From: Vagococcus fessus
GTDB lineage: Bacteria > Bacillota > Bacilli > Lactobacillales > Vagococcaceae
DNA: 64,000 bases
NCBI RefSeq assembly: GCF_003987565.1
Contig: NZ_NGJY01000001.1
Coordinates: 62,001 to 126,000, forward strand
Direction: 5' to 3'
The position numbers and the translations under genes are program-made. The number at the start of each line of letters is the position of its first letter. Within the stretch, counting starts at the first letter, position 1. The notes under the pieces were generated by a model. The model was not told the origin of the DNA. It made no database searches and saw nothing but the letters and a program-made list of their open reading frames with translations. Below, one piece after another: positions 53,914 through 63,425 of this stretch.

Positions 53914-54920
53914 TGAGACAAAAGATTGCGGTATTAGGCCCAGGTTCATGGGGAACAGCTTTAGCAAAGGTACTAGTAGAAAATGGTCACGATGTTACTA
54001 TTTGGGGACATAATCCTGAACAACTTGTTGAGATTAATGACTCACATACTAACCACCACTACTTGCCAGATATCGCTCTTCCAGAAGGGCTAAAAGCAAA
54101 TGCGGATTTAAAAACATGTGTGAGTGGAGCAGATGCAATTTTATTTGTAGTTCCAACTAAAGCGATTCGTTCTGTTTCTAAACAGTTAGTTGAAGTTATG
54201 GATACAAAACCCGTTATTATTCATGCAAGTAAAGGTCTAGAGCAAGGGACACATTTACGTATTTCTGAGATTTTAAAAGATGAGATTGGCGACAAGTGTA
54301 AAGATGTTGTTGTTTTATCAGGTCCAAGTCATGCGGAAGAAGTTGCTGTTAAAGATATCACAACGATTACAGCAGCAAGTGAAGATTTAAAATATGCTGA
54401 ATATGTTCAATCTATTTTTATGAATGACTATTTTAGAATTTACACAAATACTGATGTAATTGGTGTAGAAACCGGAGCTGCTCTAAAAAATATCATAGCA
54501 TTAGGTTCTGGAGCGATTCATGGTTTAGGTTTTGGTGATAATGCAAAAGCGGCAATTATGACGCGTGGTTTAGCTGAAATTAGTCGTTTAGGTGTTGCTA
54601 TGGGAGCTGATCCACTAACTTTTATCGGATTAAGTGGTGTTGGTGATTTGATTGTAACGTGTACAAGTATTCACTCTCGTAACTGGAGAGCTGGCGATTT
54701 GTTAGGTAAAGGTCATAATTTAGATGAAATTCTTGAAAATATGGGAATGATTGTTGAAGGTGTATCTACAACGAAAGCGGCCTATGAGTTAGCAGCTGAG
54801 TTAAATGTAGAGATGCCAATCACAACAGCTATCTATGATGTTTTATATAACAATCAAGATGTTAAGGTTGCAGCTAAAAACATCATGCTTCGTGATGGAC
54901 GTTCAGAAGTAGAGTTTTAA
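53913..54920 (+). CDS. gpsA: NAD(P)-dependent glycerol-3-phosphate dehydrogenase
   Basis: A 335-residue enzyme that reduces dihydroxyacetone phosphate to sn-glycerol-3-phosphate for phospholipids, and here also for glycerol-phosphate polymers. Seen: Rossmann motif [29 protein letters not shown], and catalytic Lys in [21 protein letters not shown] choose ATG 53913, 8 bases after AGGAG; ATG 53910 and GTG 53904 are also in frame. A terminator follows. Confidence 0.95.
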   Translation: MRQKIAVLGPGSWGTALAKVLVENGHDVTIWGHNPEQLVEINDSHTNHHYLPDIALPEGLKANADLKTCVSGADAILFVVPTKAIRSVSKQLVEVMDTKPVIIHASKGLEQGTHLRISEILKDEIGDKCKDVVVLSGPSHAEEVAVKDITTITAASEDLKYAEYVQSIFMNDYFRIYTNTDVIGVETGAALKNIIALGSGAIHGLGFGDNAKAAIMTRGLAEISRLGVAMGADPLTFIGLSGVGDLIVTCTSIHSRNWRAGDLLGKGHNLDEILENMGMIVEGVSTTKAAYELAAELNVEMPITTAIYDVLYNNQDVKVAAKNIMLRDGRSEVEF

Positions 54921-54932
54921 AAAAGTCGTATC

Positions 54933-54964
54933 AAAACCATGCAGTGACTACTGTATGGTTTTTT
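54933..54964 (+). terminator. Terminator after gpsA
   Basis: AAAACCATGCAGT-GACT-ACTGTATGGTTTT with one G-T pair and a T run. Confidence 0.9.
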
Positions 54965-54990
54965 AATTGAGATTTAAAGGAGCTAGGAAT

Positions 54991-55980
54991 ATGGAAATAA
55001 AAGAGGCAGTTTTACAAGTGCTAGATTTAGAATCGAGTTCGTTACTATGTTCGCAACAAACACTGACACTAACGGATTACCCAGTTAAAACCTACTTAAA
55101 TGGTATCGTTAAGAAGTTTGAAAAAGGTGATTTAAAGACTGGAACATTGAATGCGGATCATACTATTCTACAGCTGATAAATCGTGAGGATTTGAATTTT
55201 GTAGAGAAAAGTCAGGAGCTTTCTCAAATCGTTTTTGATTGCTTGGTCCAAGGTCAAGAAGTGTTAAGTGGTGATATTCTTTGTTTAACAGCCGAGCGTG
55301 AAGGACAAGAGCTGTTTGGGTTTATTAAATTAAACTACAAGCCGGCCTATACCCATTATGTAGATTATGAGGGTGAAATGTTATTAAATAACTTAATAAT
55401 TAATAAAACAATTTTACCTGCCCTTACTCAAAAAGTAGAGGAAGCCTTTTTTATTAATATGAAAACAGGTGATTTTGAATTAGTTGAGAAAAAATATATG
55501 TTTGATGGTAAAAAAGCGAACTATCTATCTGATATTATTTTAAAAACTGCCGCAACACCTACGATTCAAGATAATATAAAAATCGTTAAAAAAGCGGTTA
55601 AGGAAATTGCAGATAAATATAATGAAGAAAAATATGTGAGTATGTCTCAAATTCAACAAGCGGTACATGAGAGTTTAGAAGAAGATGGTAAGATTAGCAA
55701 TGAAAAAATTGCTGAGGCTGTTTTCGAAAATAACCATGTAGCCAAAACAGAATACTTGGAACGAGTTGAGCAAACCGATTTTGTAGAAGATATTCCCGTC
55801 AATGTTCCTAAGTATGAAAAGAAATATAGTAAGCAAAAATTAAAATTAGCAAATGGGATTGAAATGATTATCCCTGTTGATGTGTATCAGGACAAAGAAT
55901 TAATCGAATTTATTAATAATCCAGATGGTACAATTTCTGTGATGATTAAAAATGTAGATGAGATTATTAATAAATTTTAG
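54991..55980 (+). CDS. NdpA/YejK-family nucleoid-associated protein
   Basis: A 329-residue protein of the 37-kDa nucleoid-associated (PF04245) type. The mid-region HYVDYEGEMLLNNLIINKTILP and FFINMKTGDFELVEKKYM, and the C-terminal LANGIEMIIPVDVYQDKELIEFINNPDG, fit that family. YejK binds DNA and topoisomerases in proteobacteria; the Gram-positive role is unstudied as far as I know. The ATG at 54991 follows AAAGGAG; a TTG at 54967 is in the terminator of gpsA. Single gene with its own terminator. Confidence 0.78.
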   Translation: MEIKEAVLQVLDLESSSLLCSQQTLTLTDYPVKTYLNGIVKKFEKGDLKTGTLNADHTILQLINREDLNFVEKSQELSQIVFDCLVQGQEVLSGDILCLTAEREGQELFGFIKLNYKPAYTHYVDYEGEMLLNNLIINKTILPALTQKVEEAFFINMKTGDFELVEKKYMFDGKKANYLSDIILKTAATPTIQDNIKIVKKAVKEIADKYNEEKYVSMSQIQQAVHESLEEDGKISNEKIAEAVFENNHVAKTEYLERVEQTDFVEDIPVNVPKYEKKYSKQKLKLANGIEMIIPVDVYQDKELIEFINNPDGTISVMIKNVDEIINKF

Positions 55981-56017
55981 AAAAAAGCCGACTTTCCTAA
56001 GAAAGTCGGCTTTTTTT
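55981..56017. terminator. Bidirectional terminator after NdpA-like gene
   Basis: AAAAAAGCCGACTTTC-CTAA-GAAAGTCGGCTTTTTT, perfect 16-base-pair stem between convergent genes. Confidence 0.95.
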
Positions 56018-56021
56018 AGTG

Positions 56022-56246
56022 TTAATGATAGGTGTAGGTTTGTTCTTCTTGATAGTGAAGGTATTCTTCATACTCTCTTTCGGCTTCTATCTTTGAGCTA
56101 TAGTAACTTTTTTCATCCCATACCATGTACCAAAGTAAAAATGGAAGAGAAATAATAATAAGTGCTGTTTTAATACCTAAAGTACCTAATAAGATACCAA
56201 TAACTAATAATGTAAAAATAAATCCCATACGTCTGATTGCTAACAT
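56022..56246 (-). CDS. Small membrane protein of unknown function (74 aa)
   Basis: Two hydrophobic helices in a row (MGFIFTLLVIGILLGTLGI and ALIIISLPFLLWYMVW) then a charged, Glu/Tyr-rich cytoplasmic tail (EREYEEYLHYQEEQTY). No family recognised. ATG 56246 follows GAGGTGAC. Upstream, GAACATCTGTTC-like and GAACAAATGTTTG-like segments (56273-56316 region) resemble a regulator half-site, but no regulator can be named. Confidence 0.65.
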   Translation of the reverse strand: MLAIRRMGFIFTLLVIGILLGTLGIKTALIIISLPFLLWYMVWDEKSYYSSKIEAEREYEEYLHYQEEQTYTYH

Positions 56247-56332
56247 ATCATGTCACCTCATATATTGTTTTTGCGAACATCTGTTCTATATTTATATTAT
56301 ACAAACATTTGTTCGTGTTGTAAAGAGGCAAA

Positions 56333-56362
56333 TAAAAAAACTAGCTAAATGCTAGTTTTTTT
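56333..56362 (-). terminator. Terminator of the LysR gene
   Basis: AAAAAAACTAGC-TAAAT-GCTAGTTTTTTT, symmetrical, just after the LysR stop on the minus strand. Confidence 0.88.
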
Positions 56363-57248
56363 ATTTGTTATTGATGATGTATTCCAAGAATAAAGCTGCC
56401 GTAGGACTTAATGGCGCCTCTTTCTTATGGACAACGACTATATCAAATGGTTTCATTTTATCTTTAAGTTTAATCCAAACAAGTTCTTCGGTTGCGTATT
56501 CGGATTGAAGTTGGATAGGAAGTATCCCAATAGCACCTGTTTTTAAGATATTTTGTATTAGGACTTCATGACTATTACTTAGAAAATTAATAGTTGGTTG
56601 ATAGCCATTTTCTCTCGCTTTTGTTTGGAGGACATGCCAAAGGACGTAGTCTTTTGACATGGACACGAAACTCGCTTCTTTTAAGTCTTTAAAAGATAAG
56701 TGTTCCTTTTTAGCAAGAGGGTGATCTGCGCGCATTACGACATAGGCATCATACTGGAAACGGTGGTGACTATTCTTTTCAACATTAAGGTTATTTTCAA
56801 CGATTGGATAAGAAACAACACCAAGTTCTAACTCGCCGTTGGCAATTTTCTTTTGTGTCTTAATCGAACCATCTTCTTCAATAGTCAGGCTAGTTTTTGG
56901 ATACTGGGACATGAAGCCTTCGATAAGTGGCATAAAGAAAGGAGAAATTACAGCATTAGAACCAATCGTTAATTCATCATTAGGATGAAGTGAGGCATCT
57001 CCTAATTCCTGAGTAAGCTTTTCAAAATCATTTACAATCTGAGTACCTTTGTCATATAACAAACTTCCGGCAGTAGTAGGCATAACTGTATTTCCTACTT
57101 GGTAGATGAGCTTAGTCCCCAGCTCTTCTTGTAGTTTAGTCATATTCCACGAAAGAGTGGGTTGGGTAATAAAGAGATTCTTAGCCGCCATTGAGTAGCT
57201 CTGGGTTTTTATAATCTCAATAAAATATTTAACTTGTCTGATTTCCAT
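56361..57248 (-). CDS. LysR-type transcriptional regulator
   Basis: A 295-residue LysR regulator. N-terminal HTH: MEIRQVKYFIEIIKTQSYSMAAKNLFITQPTLSWNMTKLQEELGTKL. The rest is a periplasmic-binding-type effector domain (ELTIGSNAVISPFF, LELGVVSYPIVE). It is divergent from the 2-oxoacid dehydrogenase operon, with a 230-base shared region that holds symmetric boxes, so it most likely activates that operon in response to a metabolite such as a 2-oxoacid or a derived acid. The effector is unknown. Confidence 0.9.
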   Translation of the reverse strand: MEIRQVKYFIEIIKTQSYSMAAKNLFITQPTLSWNMTKLQEELGTKLIYQVGNTVMPTTAGSLLYDKGTQIVNDFEKLTQELGDASLHPNDELTIGSNAVISPFFMPLIEGFMSQYPKTSLTIEEDGSIKTQKKIANGELELGVVSYPIVENNLNVEKNSHHRFQYDAYVVMRADHPLAKKEHLSFKDLKEASFVSMSKDYVLWHVLQTKARENGYQPTINFLSNSHEVLIQNILKTGAIGILPIQLQSEYATEELVWIKLKDKMKPFDIVVVHKKEAPLSPTAALFLEYIINNK

Positions 57249-57287
57249 AAACTTGCCTTCTTTCTTTTGATTGGTATAGATGAAGTT

Positions 57288-57338
57288 TATAGCCCTATAA
57301 AAACTACCGATTTCACATAATAGTTACCACGGGCTATA
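57288..57338. promoter_or_regulatory. Candidate LysR binding region
   Basis: TATAG-CC-CTATA (57288-57299) and ATAG-10 nt-CTAT (57320-57337) are two dyads in the intergenic region; the outer bases also form TATAGCCC...GGGCTATA with 35 bases between. Two sites 30-35 bases apart suit LysR recognition and activation boxes. Confidence 0.5.
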
Positions 57339-57350
57339 CTTGGTTCATAG

Positions 57351-57364
57351 AGAAGACGCTTACA
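57351..57364 (+). promoter_or_regulatory. Candidate CcpA cre site of the 2-oxoacid dehydrogenase operon
   Basis: AGAAGACGCTTACA matches the cre consensus at 12 of 14 positions, about 115 bases before the first start codon. Suggests glucose repression of the operon. Confidence 0.45.
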
Positions 57365-57478
57365 TTTGTGAAGGGTGGAAGAGTTATTTCTCCATAAAAG
57401 GAACGACTGATTATCCTTAATCTTACTAGATAAGATTGAAAAAGTCCAAATCAAAGTATACGAGAGGATGTGCAATTA

Positions 57479-58885
57479 ATGGTTGTAGGAGATTTCGAAA
57501 CGGAACTAGACACGGTTGTGATTGGTTCAGGACCTGGTGGTTATGTGGCTGCGATTAGAGCCGCACAACTAGGAAAGAAAGTAGCAATTATTGAAAAAGA
57601 TTTTATTGGAGGAACGTGTCTAAATGTTGGGTGTATTCCTTCAAAAGCACTGATTCATGCGAGTCATGATTATTATCACGCTTTAAATGAAAAAACAAAA
57701 GGCGTACATGCAAAAGATGTCACGATTGACTTTGAAGAGGTTCAAGAGTGGAAGGATAAAGAAGTAGTATCAAAATTAACAGGTGGCGTAGAAATGCTAC
57801 TGAAAAAAAATAAAGTAACAATTTTAAATGGAGCCGGTTATTTTATGGATGAACATCGTCTGCGTGTGATGCATGAATTTGGTGGTGAAACCTATTCATT
57901 CCAAAATGTCATTATCGCAACAGGGAGTCGTCCACTTGAAATTAAAGGATTTAAATTTGGAAAGCGTATCTTAGATTCAACTGGTTTACTTAATCTGAAA
58001 GAAATTCCTAAAAAGTTAGTCGTAATCGGTGGCGGTTATATCGGAAGCGAACTAGCAGGTGTTTATGCCAGTCTTGGAACTGACGTTACCATTTTAGAAG
58101 GAGCACCAAGTATTTTACCTAACTTTGAAAAAGACATGGTGAAATTAGTTGAAAAAAATTTTAAAGAGAAAAATGTGACGATTGAAACAAAAGCAATGGC
58201 AAAAAGTGCTGTAAATAATAAAGATAGCGTAACGGTTACTTATGAAGTAGAAGGAAAAGAAAAATCGATTGAAGCGGACTATGTCATGGTGTCAGTAGGA
58301 CGTCGTCCAAATACCGATGAGCTTGGTTTAGATAAAGCTGGTGTTGAAATGGATGAACGCGGACTGATTAAAGTAGATGAACGCGGAGAAACGACTGCAA
58401 AAGGAATTTATGCGATTGGAGATGTCACAGCAGGGTTAGCGCTGGCACACAAAGCAAGCTATGAAGCGAAAGTAGTAGCAGAAGTAATTGCAGGACAAGA
58501 TGTGATTATGGATTATCAAGCGATACCAGCTGTTTGCTTTACAGAACCAGAATTAGCATCTGTTGGCTTAACAAAAGCAGAAGCAAAAGAACAAGACGTT
58601 GCTGTAACTGTATCAAAATTCCCATTTGCTGCTAATGGACGTGCCTTATCATTAGGTGCAACAGACGGCTTTATGCAATTAGTGAGCGAAAAGGAAACAG
58701 GTAAACTTTTAGGGGCACAAATCGCAGGTGTAGGAGCAAGTGACATGATTGCTGAGCTAGTGTTAGCAATTGAAACTGACCTTACAATAGAAGATTTAGC
58801 TTTAACAATCCATCCACATCCGTCATTAAGTGAAACAATTATGGATGCAGCAGAGATTGGCTTAGGTTTACCAATACATGTTTAA
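57479..58885 (+). CDS. lpdA: Dihydrolipoyl dehydrogenase (E3)
   Basis: A 468-residue flavoprotein. FAD site [20 protein letters not shown], redox disulfide [16 protein letters not shown] site [14 protein letters not shown], and catalytic His-Glu in [10 protein letters not shown] are intact. It reoxidises the lipoyl groups of the E2 encoded downstream. There is no N-terminal lipoyl domain, unlike some pdhD products. ATG 57479 lies 11 bases after GAGAGG; GTG 57470 is too close. First gene of the operon, in line with E. faecalis bkd-type clusters where E3 is included. Confidence 0.95.
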   Translation: MVVGDFETELDTVVIGSGPGGYVAAIRAAQLGKKVAIIEKDFIGGTCLNVGCIPSKALIHASHDYYHALNEKTKGVHAKDVTIDFEEVQEWKDKEVVSKLTGGVEMLLKKNKVTILNGAGYFMDEHRLRVMHEFGGETYSFQNVIIATGSRPLEIKGFKFGKRILDSTGLLNLKEIPKKLVVIGGGYIGSELAGVYASLGTDVTILEGAPSILPNFEKDMVKLVEKNFKEKNVTIETKAMAKSAVNNKDSVTVTYEVEGKEKSIEADYVMVSVGRRPNTDELGLDKAGVEMDERGLIKVDERGETTAKGIYAIGDVTAGLALAHKASYEAKVVAEVIAGQDVIMDYQAIPAVCFTEPELASVGLTKAEAKEQDVAVTVSKFPFAANGRALSLGATDGFMQLVSEKETGKLLGAQIAGVGASDMIAELVLAIETDLTIEDLALTIHPHPSLSETIMDAAEIGLGLPIHV

Positions 58886-58951
58886 GAATTAGAAGAGTGA
58901 CGCATGACAAGGAAAAGGAATATAAAGAATAATCACTAGGAGGAAATAAGG

Positions 58952-59992
58952 ATGGCAATAAATATTAAACCAAAAGATTTTACAATGAATGTCTTGAATG
59001 GTGTGGCCATGGGGGTTGTGGTATCACTAATCCCAGGTGCTTTATTAAGTGAATTATCAAAAACCTTAGATTGGTCATTCGGATTAACAGCAACAGGTAT
59101 TGCGCAAACCTTAATGCCGATAGTCGTTGGTGTAGCAGTTGCAATAAACTTTAAATTTACACCAATCCAAATTGGTTCACTGGGTATGGCTTGTGTCGTA
59201 GGATCAGGTGTGGCAAGACTTAATCCAGAGGGAGGTTTTATTTTCCAAGGAACAGGAGATGTTATTAATACAGGATTGACCGCAGCAATTGGTGCGTTAT
59301 TAATCTTAGTACTTGGTGAGAAACTGAAAGCGTTTACTATTTTGGTTATTCCGACTATTTTAGTGGTAGTCGGTGGGGGACTTGGCTTATTGTTACTCCC
59401 TTACGTTAAATACATTACAACAATGCTTGGACAATTCGTAGCCATGTTAACGGAATTCCAACCGATTCCAATGGCTATCGCGATTGCGATTATCTTCTCG
59501 ATGATGATTGTATCTCCAATTGCCACTGTAGGAATTGCTACAGCGATTTCTCTAACAGGTGTCGCCTCAGGTGCCGCTAACTTAGGGATTTGTGCCGCTG
59601 GTTTTGGCTTATGTATTGCAGGGTGGAAGACAAACAGTATTCCAACATCATTAGCTCATTTCATTGGGTCACCTAAAATGCAAATGGCAAATGTGCTTAA
59701 GAAGCCTAAAATCATGTTACCTGTTATTTGTAACGCAGCGATTACAGGTGCTTTAGCAGCTTTCTTGAATTTACAAGGAACATCATTTAGTGCGGGATTT
59801 GGATTTAGTGGTTTAATTGGACCGATTAACGCTCTAGCCTTAGCTGATGGCGGATGGTCTGTTGGCAATATTATAAAAGTAGTTTTAGCGTTTGCAGTAG
59901 TACCAATTGCATTAGGATTTATTTTCAATTATATCTTTAACGAAAAATTAGCAGTAGCAGATCCAGAAGATTATAAATTAGATTTCAACTAA
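58952..59992 (+). CDS. PTS EIIC-like membrane protein (PTS_EIIC_2 type)
   Basis: A 346-residue protein of about nine to ten helices, Gly/Ala-rich. MNVLNGVAMGVVVSLIPGALLSEL, then the repeated glycine-rich cores and FIGSPKMQMANVLKKPKIMLP, followed by GFSGLIGPINALALADGG, match the PTS_EIIC_2 group of putative PTS membrane domains. No EIIA or EIIB gene is in view and I see no phospho-His or Cys domain fused. It sits between E3 and E1alpha with AGGAGG as RBS, so it is made with the complex and may carry a 2-oxoacid, its precursor or its product rather than a sugar. Confidence 0.7.
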   Translation: MAINIKPKDFTMNVLNGVAMGVVVSLIPGALLSELSKTLDWSFGLTATGIAQTLMPIVVGVAVAINFKFTPIQIGSLGMACVVGSGVARLNPEGGFIFQGTGDVINTGLTAAIGALLILVLGEKLKAFTILVIPTILVVVGGGLGLLLLPYVKYITTMLGQFVAMLTEFQPIPMAIAIAIIFSMMIVSPIATVGIATAISLTGVASGAANLGICAAGFGLCIAGWKTNSIPTSLAHFIGSPKMQMANVLKKPKIMLPVICNAAITGALAAFLNLQGTSFSAGFGFSGLIGPINALALADGGWSVGNIIKVVLAFAVVPIALGFIFNYIFNEKLAVADPEDYKLDFN

Positions 59993-60025
59993 AACTAAAA
60001 ATGATTTGGAGAGGAATGACGAGAA

Positions 60026-61135
60026 ATGGCTAAAAAAGAGACAAATACAATCAATTTTGATGAGATTGTTAAAGAAAGTACAGACATTATCAAACACGTT
60101 CAGATTTTAGATGAAAAAGGAAAGTTAGTAAATAAAGGGGCAGAATCAAGTTTAACAGATGACGAATTAGTGGCTTTAATGAAAGATTTAGTATGGGGAA
60201 GAGCAGTTAACGAACGCTTGATTTTAGCAGGTCGTCAAGGTCGTATTGGTAACTTACCGCCATCAGAAGGGCAAGAAGCATCACAACTTGCAACATTGTT
60301 TGGTATTTCGGATGAGGATTTCTTAATTCCAACTTACCGTGATGTTATTCCTTTAGTCAAGCATGGTATGCCGCTTAAAAATGCAATTCTTTGGTATAGA
60401 GGGCACGTTGCGGCTAATAAATTCCCAGAAGGGTTACAAGGCTTACCAGCACAAACGATTATCGGATCACAATATGTGCAAGCAGCAGGCTTAGGATTAG
60501 CTTATAAATTAGATGGTAAAGATAAAGTTGTCATGACTTATATTGGTGATGGTGGAACATCACAAGGGGATTTCTATGAAGGAATCAACTTTGCAGGAGC
60601 ATTTGACTCACAAGTGGTATTTATTGTTCAAAATAACAAATACGGGATCTCAGTTCCACGTGAGAAACAATCAAAAGCTCATACATTAGCTCAAAAAGCG
60701 GTAGCAGCAGGTATTCCAGGCGTTCAAGTAGATGGTATGGACCCACTTGCTTTATATGAAGTAACGAAAATGGCGAAAGAACATGCTTTATCAGGTAAAG
60801 GACCAGTCTTGATTGAAACATTAACCTACCGTTTCGGTCCACATACATTATCAGACGACCCAACTCGTTACCGTAGTGATGAAGAAGTAGCGGAGTGGCG
60901 TGAAAAAGATTACTTAATTAGAATGCGTAAATTCTTAGGCGATAAAGGTTTATGGACAGAAGAAATGGAAGAGCAAGTTATTGCTGATACAACTGAAGAA
61001 GTAAATAAAGCATTAGATGAAGCAGATGCAGAACCTAAACAAACAGTATCTGAATTACTAGCAAATGTGTTTGAAGAACCAACACCACGTATTAAGAAAG
61101 AAATTGAAATGTATAAAGCTAAGGAGGCTAAGTAA
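60026..61135 (+). CDS. 2-oxoacid dehydrogenase E1 component, alpha subunit
   Basis: A 369-residue ThDP-dependent subunit. Seen: [34 protein letters not shown], ThDP motif [36 protein letters not shown] with the phosphorylation-loop-like part, and [17 protein letters not shown]. This is the Firmicutes E1alpha type shared by pyruvate and branched-chain enzymes. The linked ptb gene favours branched-chain 2-oxoacids, but pyruvate cannot be excluded. RBS GGAGAGGA. The E1beta gene starts 1 base after its stop. Confidence 0.93.
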   Translation: MAKKETNTINFDEIVKESTDIIKHVQILDEKGKLVNKGAESSLTDDELVALMKDLVWGRAVNERLILAGRQGRIGNLPPSEGQEASQLATLFGISDEDFLIPTYRDVIPLVKHGMPLKNAILWYRGHVAANKFPEGLQGLPAQTIIGSQYVQAAGLGLAYKLDGKDKVVMTYIGDGGTSQGDFYEGINFAGAFDSQVVFIVQNNKYGISVPREKQSKAHTLAQKAVAAGIPGVQVDGMDPLALYEVTKMAKEHALSGKGPVLIETLTYRFGPHTLSDDPTRYRSDEEVAEWREKDYLIRMRKFLGDKGLWTEEMEEQVIADTTEEVNKALDEADAEPKQTVSELLANVFEEPTPRIKKEIEMYKAKEAK

Positions 61136-61136
61136 A

Positions 61137-62114
61137 ATGGCTGAGAAAAATATGGTTCAAGCGATTAATGAAGCACTTTTACAAGAGATGAAACGAGACG
61201 AACGTACCTTATTATTTGGTGAAGATGTTGGGATTAACGGTGGGGTATTCCGCGCCACAGATAAGATTCATGAAGAATTAGGTGACAAGCGTATTTTTGA
61301 TACACCATTAGCTGAATCAGGCATTATGGGAATGGCGTTAGGACTTGCAATTGGTGGCTTTAGACCAATTCCAGAAATCCAATTCTCAGGCTTTACAATG
61401 GAAGCGATTGATGGACTTTGCGGACAGTTAGCTCGTCACCGTTACCGTCTAGGTGGGACTGGCTCAGCTCCTGTTACAATTCGTTCGACATTTGGTGGAG
61501 GGGTTGGAACACCAGAACTTCACTCAGATAACTTAGAAGGATTATTTGGTCAAACTCCAGGGCTACGTATTGTTATCCCAAGCGGTCCATATGATGCTAA
61601 AGGATTGCTAGTTTCTTCTATTAGAAATAACGATCCTGTTTACTTCTTAGAACATTTAAAATTATACCGCTCGATTAAAGAAGACGTGCCAGAAGAGCTT
61701 TATACAATTGAGTTAGACAAAGCGAATATCATTCAAGAAGGAACTGATATTACTATCGTAACGTATGGTTCAATGGTTCATGAATCTAAGAAAGCCATTA
61801 AAACTTTAGAAAAAGAAGGCATTTCAGTAGAATTAATTGATTTAAGAACAGTTGTCCCATTTGATACCGATACTATTTTAGAATCAGTGAGAAAAACAGG
61901 TCATGCTGTCGTTGTTCAAGAAGCGCAACGTATGACAGGGCTAGCAAATCATATTATGGCTGAAATTTCAGAACTAGCAATGTATGACTTAGAAGCACCG
62001 ATTGGTCGTGTGGCAGCTCCAGATAGTCACTTCCCATTTGGCGCAGCAGAAGGTGTATGGTTGCCAACGTCTAAAGATGTTGAAGCAGCAGTTCGCCGCA
62101 CTCTTACAGAATAA
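61137..62114 (+). CDS. 2-oxoacid dehydrogenase E1 component, beta subunit
   Basis: A 325-residue transketolase-like subunit: [45 protein letters not shown] and [15 protein letters not shown] are the conserved cofactor-binding and dimer parts; the C-terminal domain begins near [11 protein letters not shown]. The ATG at 61137 follows AAGGAGG and lies one base after the E1alpha stop; the longer frame from 61065 is inside E1alpha. Together the two subunits decarboxylate the 2-oxoacid and pass the acyl group to lipoyl-E2. Confidence 0.94.
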   Translation: MAEKNMVQAINEALLQEMKRDERTLLFGEDVGINGGVFRATDKIHEELGDKRIFDTPLAESGIMGMALGLAIGGFRPIPEIQFSGFTMEAIDGLCGQLARHRYRLGGTGSAPVTIRSTFGGGVGTPELHSDNLEGLFGQTPGLRIVIPSGPYDAKGLLVSSIRNNDPVYFLEHLKLYRSIKEDVPEELYTIELDKANIIQEGTDITIVTYGSMVHESKKAIKTLEKEGISVELIDLRTVVPFDTDTILESVRKTGHAVVVQEAQRMTGLANHIMAEISELAMYDLEAPIGRVAAPDSHFPFGAAEGVWLPTSKDVEAAVRRTLTE

Positions 62115-62140
62115 AATTAAGTATATTGGAGGATAATCGT

Positions 62141-63406
62141 ATGTCATATAAATTTAAATTACCCGATGTGGGTGAAGGTTTAACAGAAGCGGAGATTATT
62201 AGTTGGTTAGTAGCAGAAGGAGACGACGTTAAAGCGGATGATTCACTTGTTGAAATCCAAAATGATAAGTCTACCATGGAAATTCCATCACCTGTTTCAG
62301 GTCGCGTTGAGAAAATATTGGTACCAGAAGGTATTGCTTTAGTGGATCAAGTCATTATTGAAATTGCAACAGATGATACTGTAGCAAGTGAGGAATCAAG
62401 TGAACCAGAACAAGCTGAAGTTGCTGTTGAAGAAGCATCTGATACTAAAAAAGCAGTGAGTTCGACAGGTAAAGTTAAAGCGGTTCCATCAGTTAGACGT
62501 TATGCTAGACAACAAGGTGTGGACCTAAGTGCGGTTACACCAACTGGAAATGGAGGCAAAATTGTAAAAGCTGACATTGATACTTTCTTAGAAGGCGGTG
62601 GTTCAACAGCAACTCCTGCAGTAGAAACACAAGTAGCAGCGGCTCCAGTTGCCTCAGCAGCTCCGAAACCGGCACCAGCGCCTAAACCAGGTGAAGGGGA
62701 CTGGCGTGAGAAGATGACTCCTGTTCGTAAAGCGATTGCAAAAGCAATGGTTCAAAGTAGAACAGAAATCCCTCACGTTACGGTTTTTGATAAAGTAAAT
62801 GCGACTAATTTAATGGCACACCGTGCGAAATATAAAGAAATCGCAAAAGAAGAAGAGGTTCGTTTAACTTACTTACCATATATTGTGAAAGCAATGGTTC
62901 AGTTATTAAAAGAATTCCCATCATTAAATGCTTATGTTGACATGGCTGAAGGTGATATTGTCCATAAAGGTGGCATCCATATTGGGATTGCAACAAACAC
63001 AGATCACGGCTTGTATGTACCAGTTATCAAAGATGCTGACAAAAAATCAGTCTTTGAAATTGCGAAAGAAATCACAGAATTAGGCGACAAAGCGGCAGCA
63101 GGTAAATTAACACCAGCTGATATGTCTGGAAGTTCAGCAACGATTACAAATATTGGTGGCATGCCAGATTCAGGCGGCGTGTGGTCAACACCGATTATTA
63201 ATTACCCAGAATCATTCATTATGGGGATTGCTAGAATTGCTGACGAAGTGATTGTAAACAAAGATCGTGAAATGGAAATTGCACCAATCATGCGCCTATC
63301 ATTCGCATTCGACCACCGCTTAGTAGATGGTGTAGAAGCACAAGAAGCGTTAGGTGTATTCAAAAAAGCATTAGCTGATCCAGATTTAATGTTATTAAAA
63401 AATTAA
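62141..63406 (+). CDS. 2-oxoacid dehydrogenase E2, dihydrolipoamide acyltransferase
   Basis: A 421-residue protein. Residues 1-78 hold one lipoyl domain (lipoyl-Lys in EIQNDKSTMEIPSP). An acidic linker leads to the E1/E3-binding domain near 118-155 (VPSVRRYARQQGVDLSAV) and an Ala/Pro-rich linker. The catalytic domain runs from about 190 with the active motif DHRLVDG at the end. It transfers the acyl group to CoA. One lipoyl domain, not two or three, resembles bkd-type E2. ATG 62141 follows TTGGAGGA. Confidence 0.94.
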   Translation: MSYKFKLPDVGEGLTEAEIISWLVAEGDDVKADDSLVEIQNDKSTMEIPSPVSGRVEKILVPEGIALVDQVIIEIATDDTVASEESSEPEQAEVAVEEASDTKKAVSSTGKVKAVPSVRRYARQQGVDLSAVTPTGNGGKIVKADIDTFLEGGGSTATPAVETQVAAAPVASAAPKPAPAPKPGEGDWREKMTPVRKAIAKAMVQSRTEIPHVTVFDKVNATNLMAHRAKYKEIAKEEEVRLTYLPYIVKAMVQLLKEFPSLNAYVDMAEGDIVHKGGIHIGIATNTDHGLYVPVIKDADKKSVFEIAKEITELGDKAAAGKLTPADMSGSSATITNIGGMPDSGGVWSTPIINYPESFIMGIARIADEVIVNKDREMEIAPIMRLSFAFDHRLVDGVEAQEALGVFKKALADPDLMLLKN

Positions 63407-63425
63407 AACAAGGAAAGGTGACACC

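Noticed and set aside
55958-56155. 65-codon plus-strand frame after the NdpA-like gene
   Set aside because: It spans the terminator and lies antisense to the small membrane protein; no RBS.
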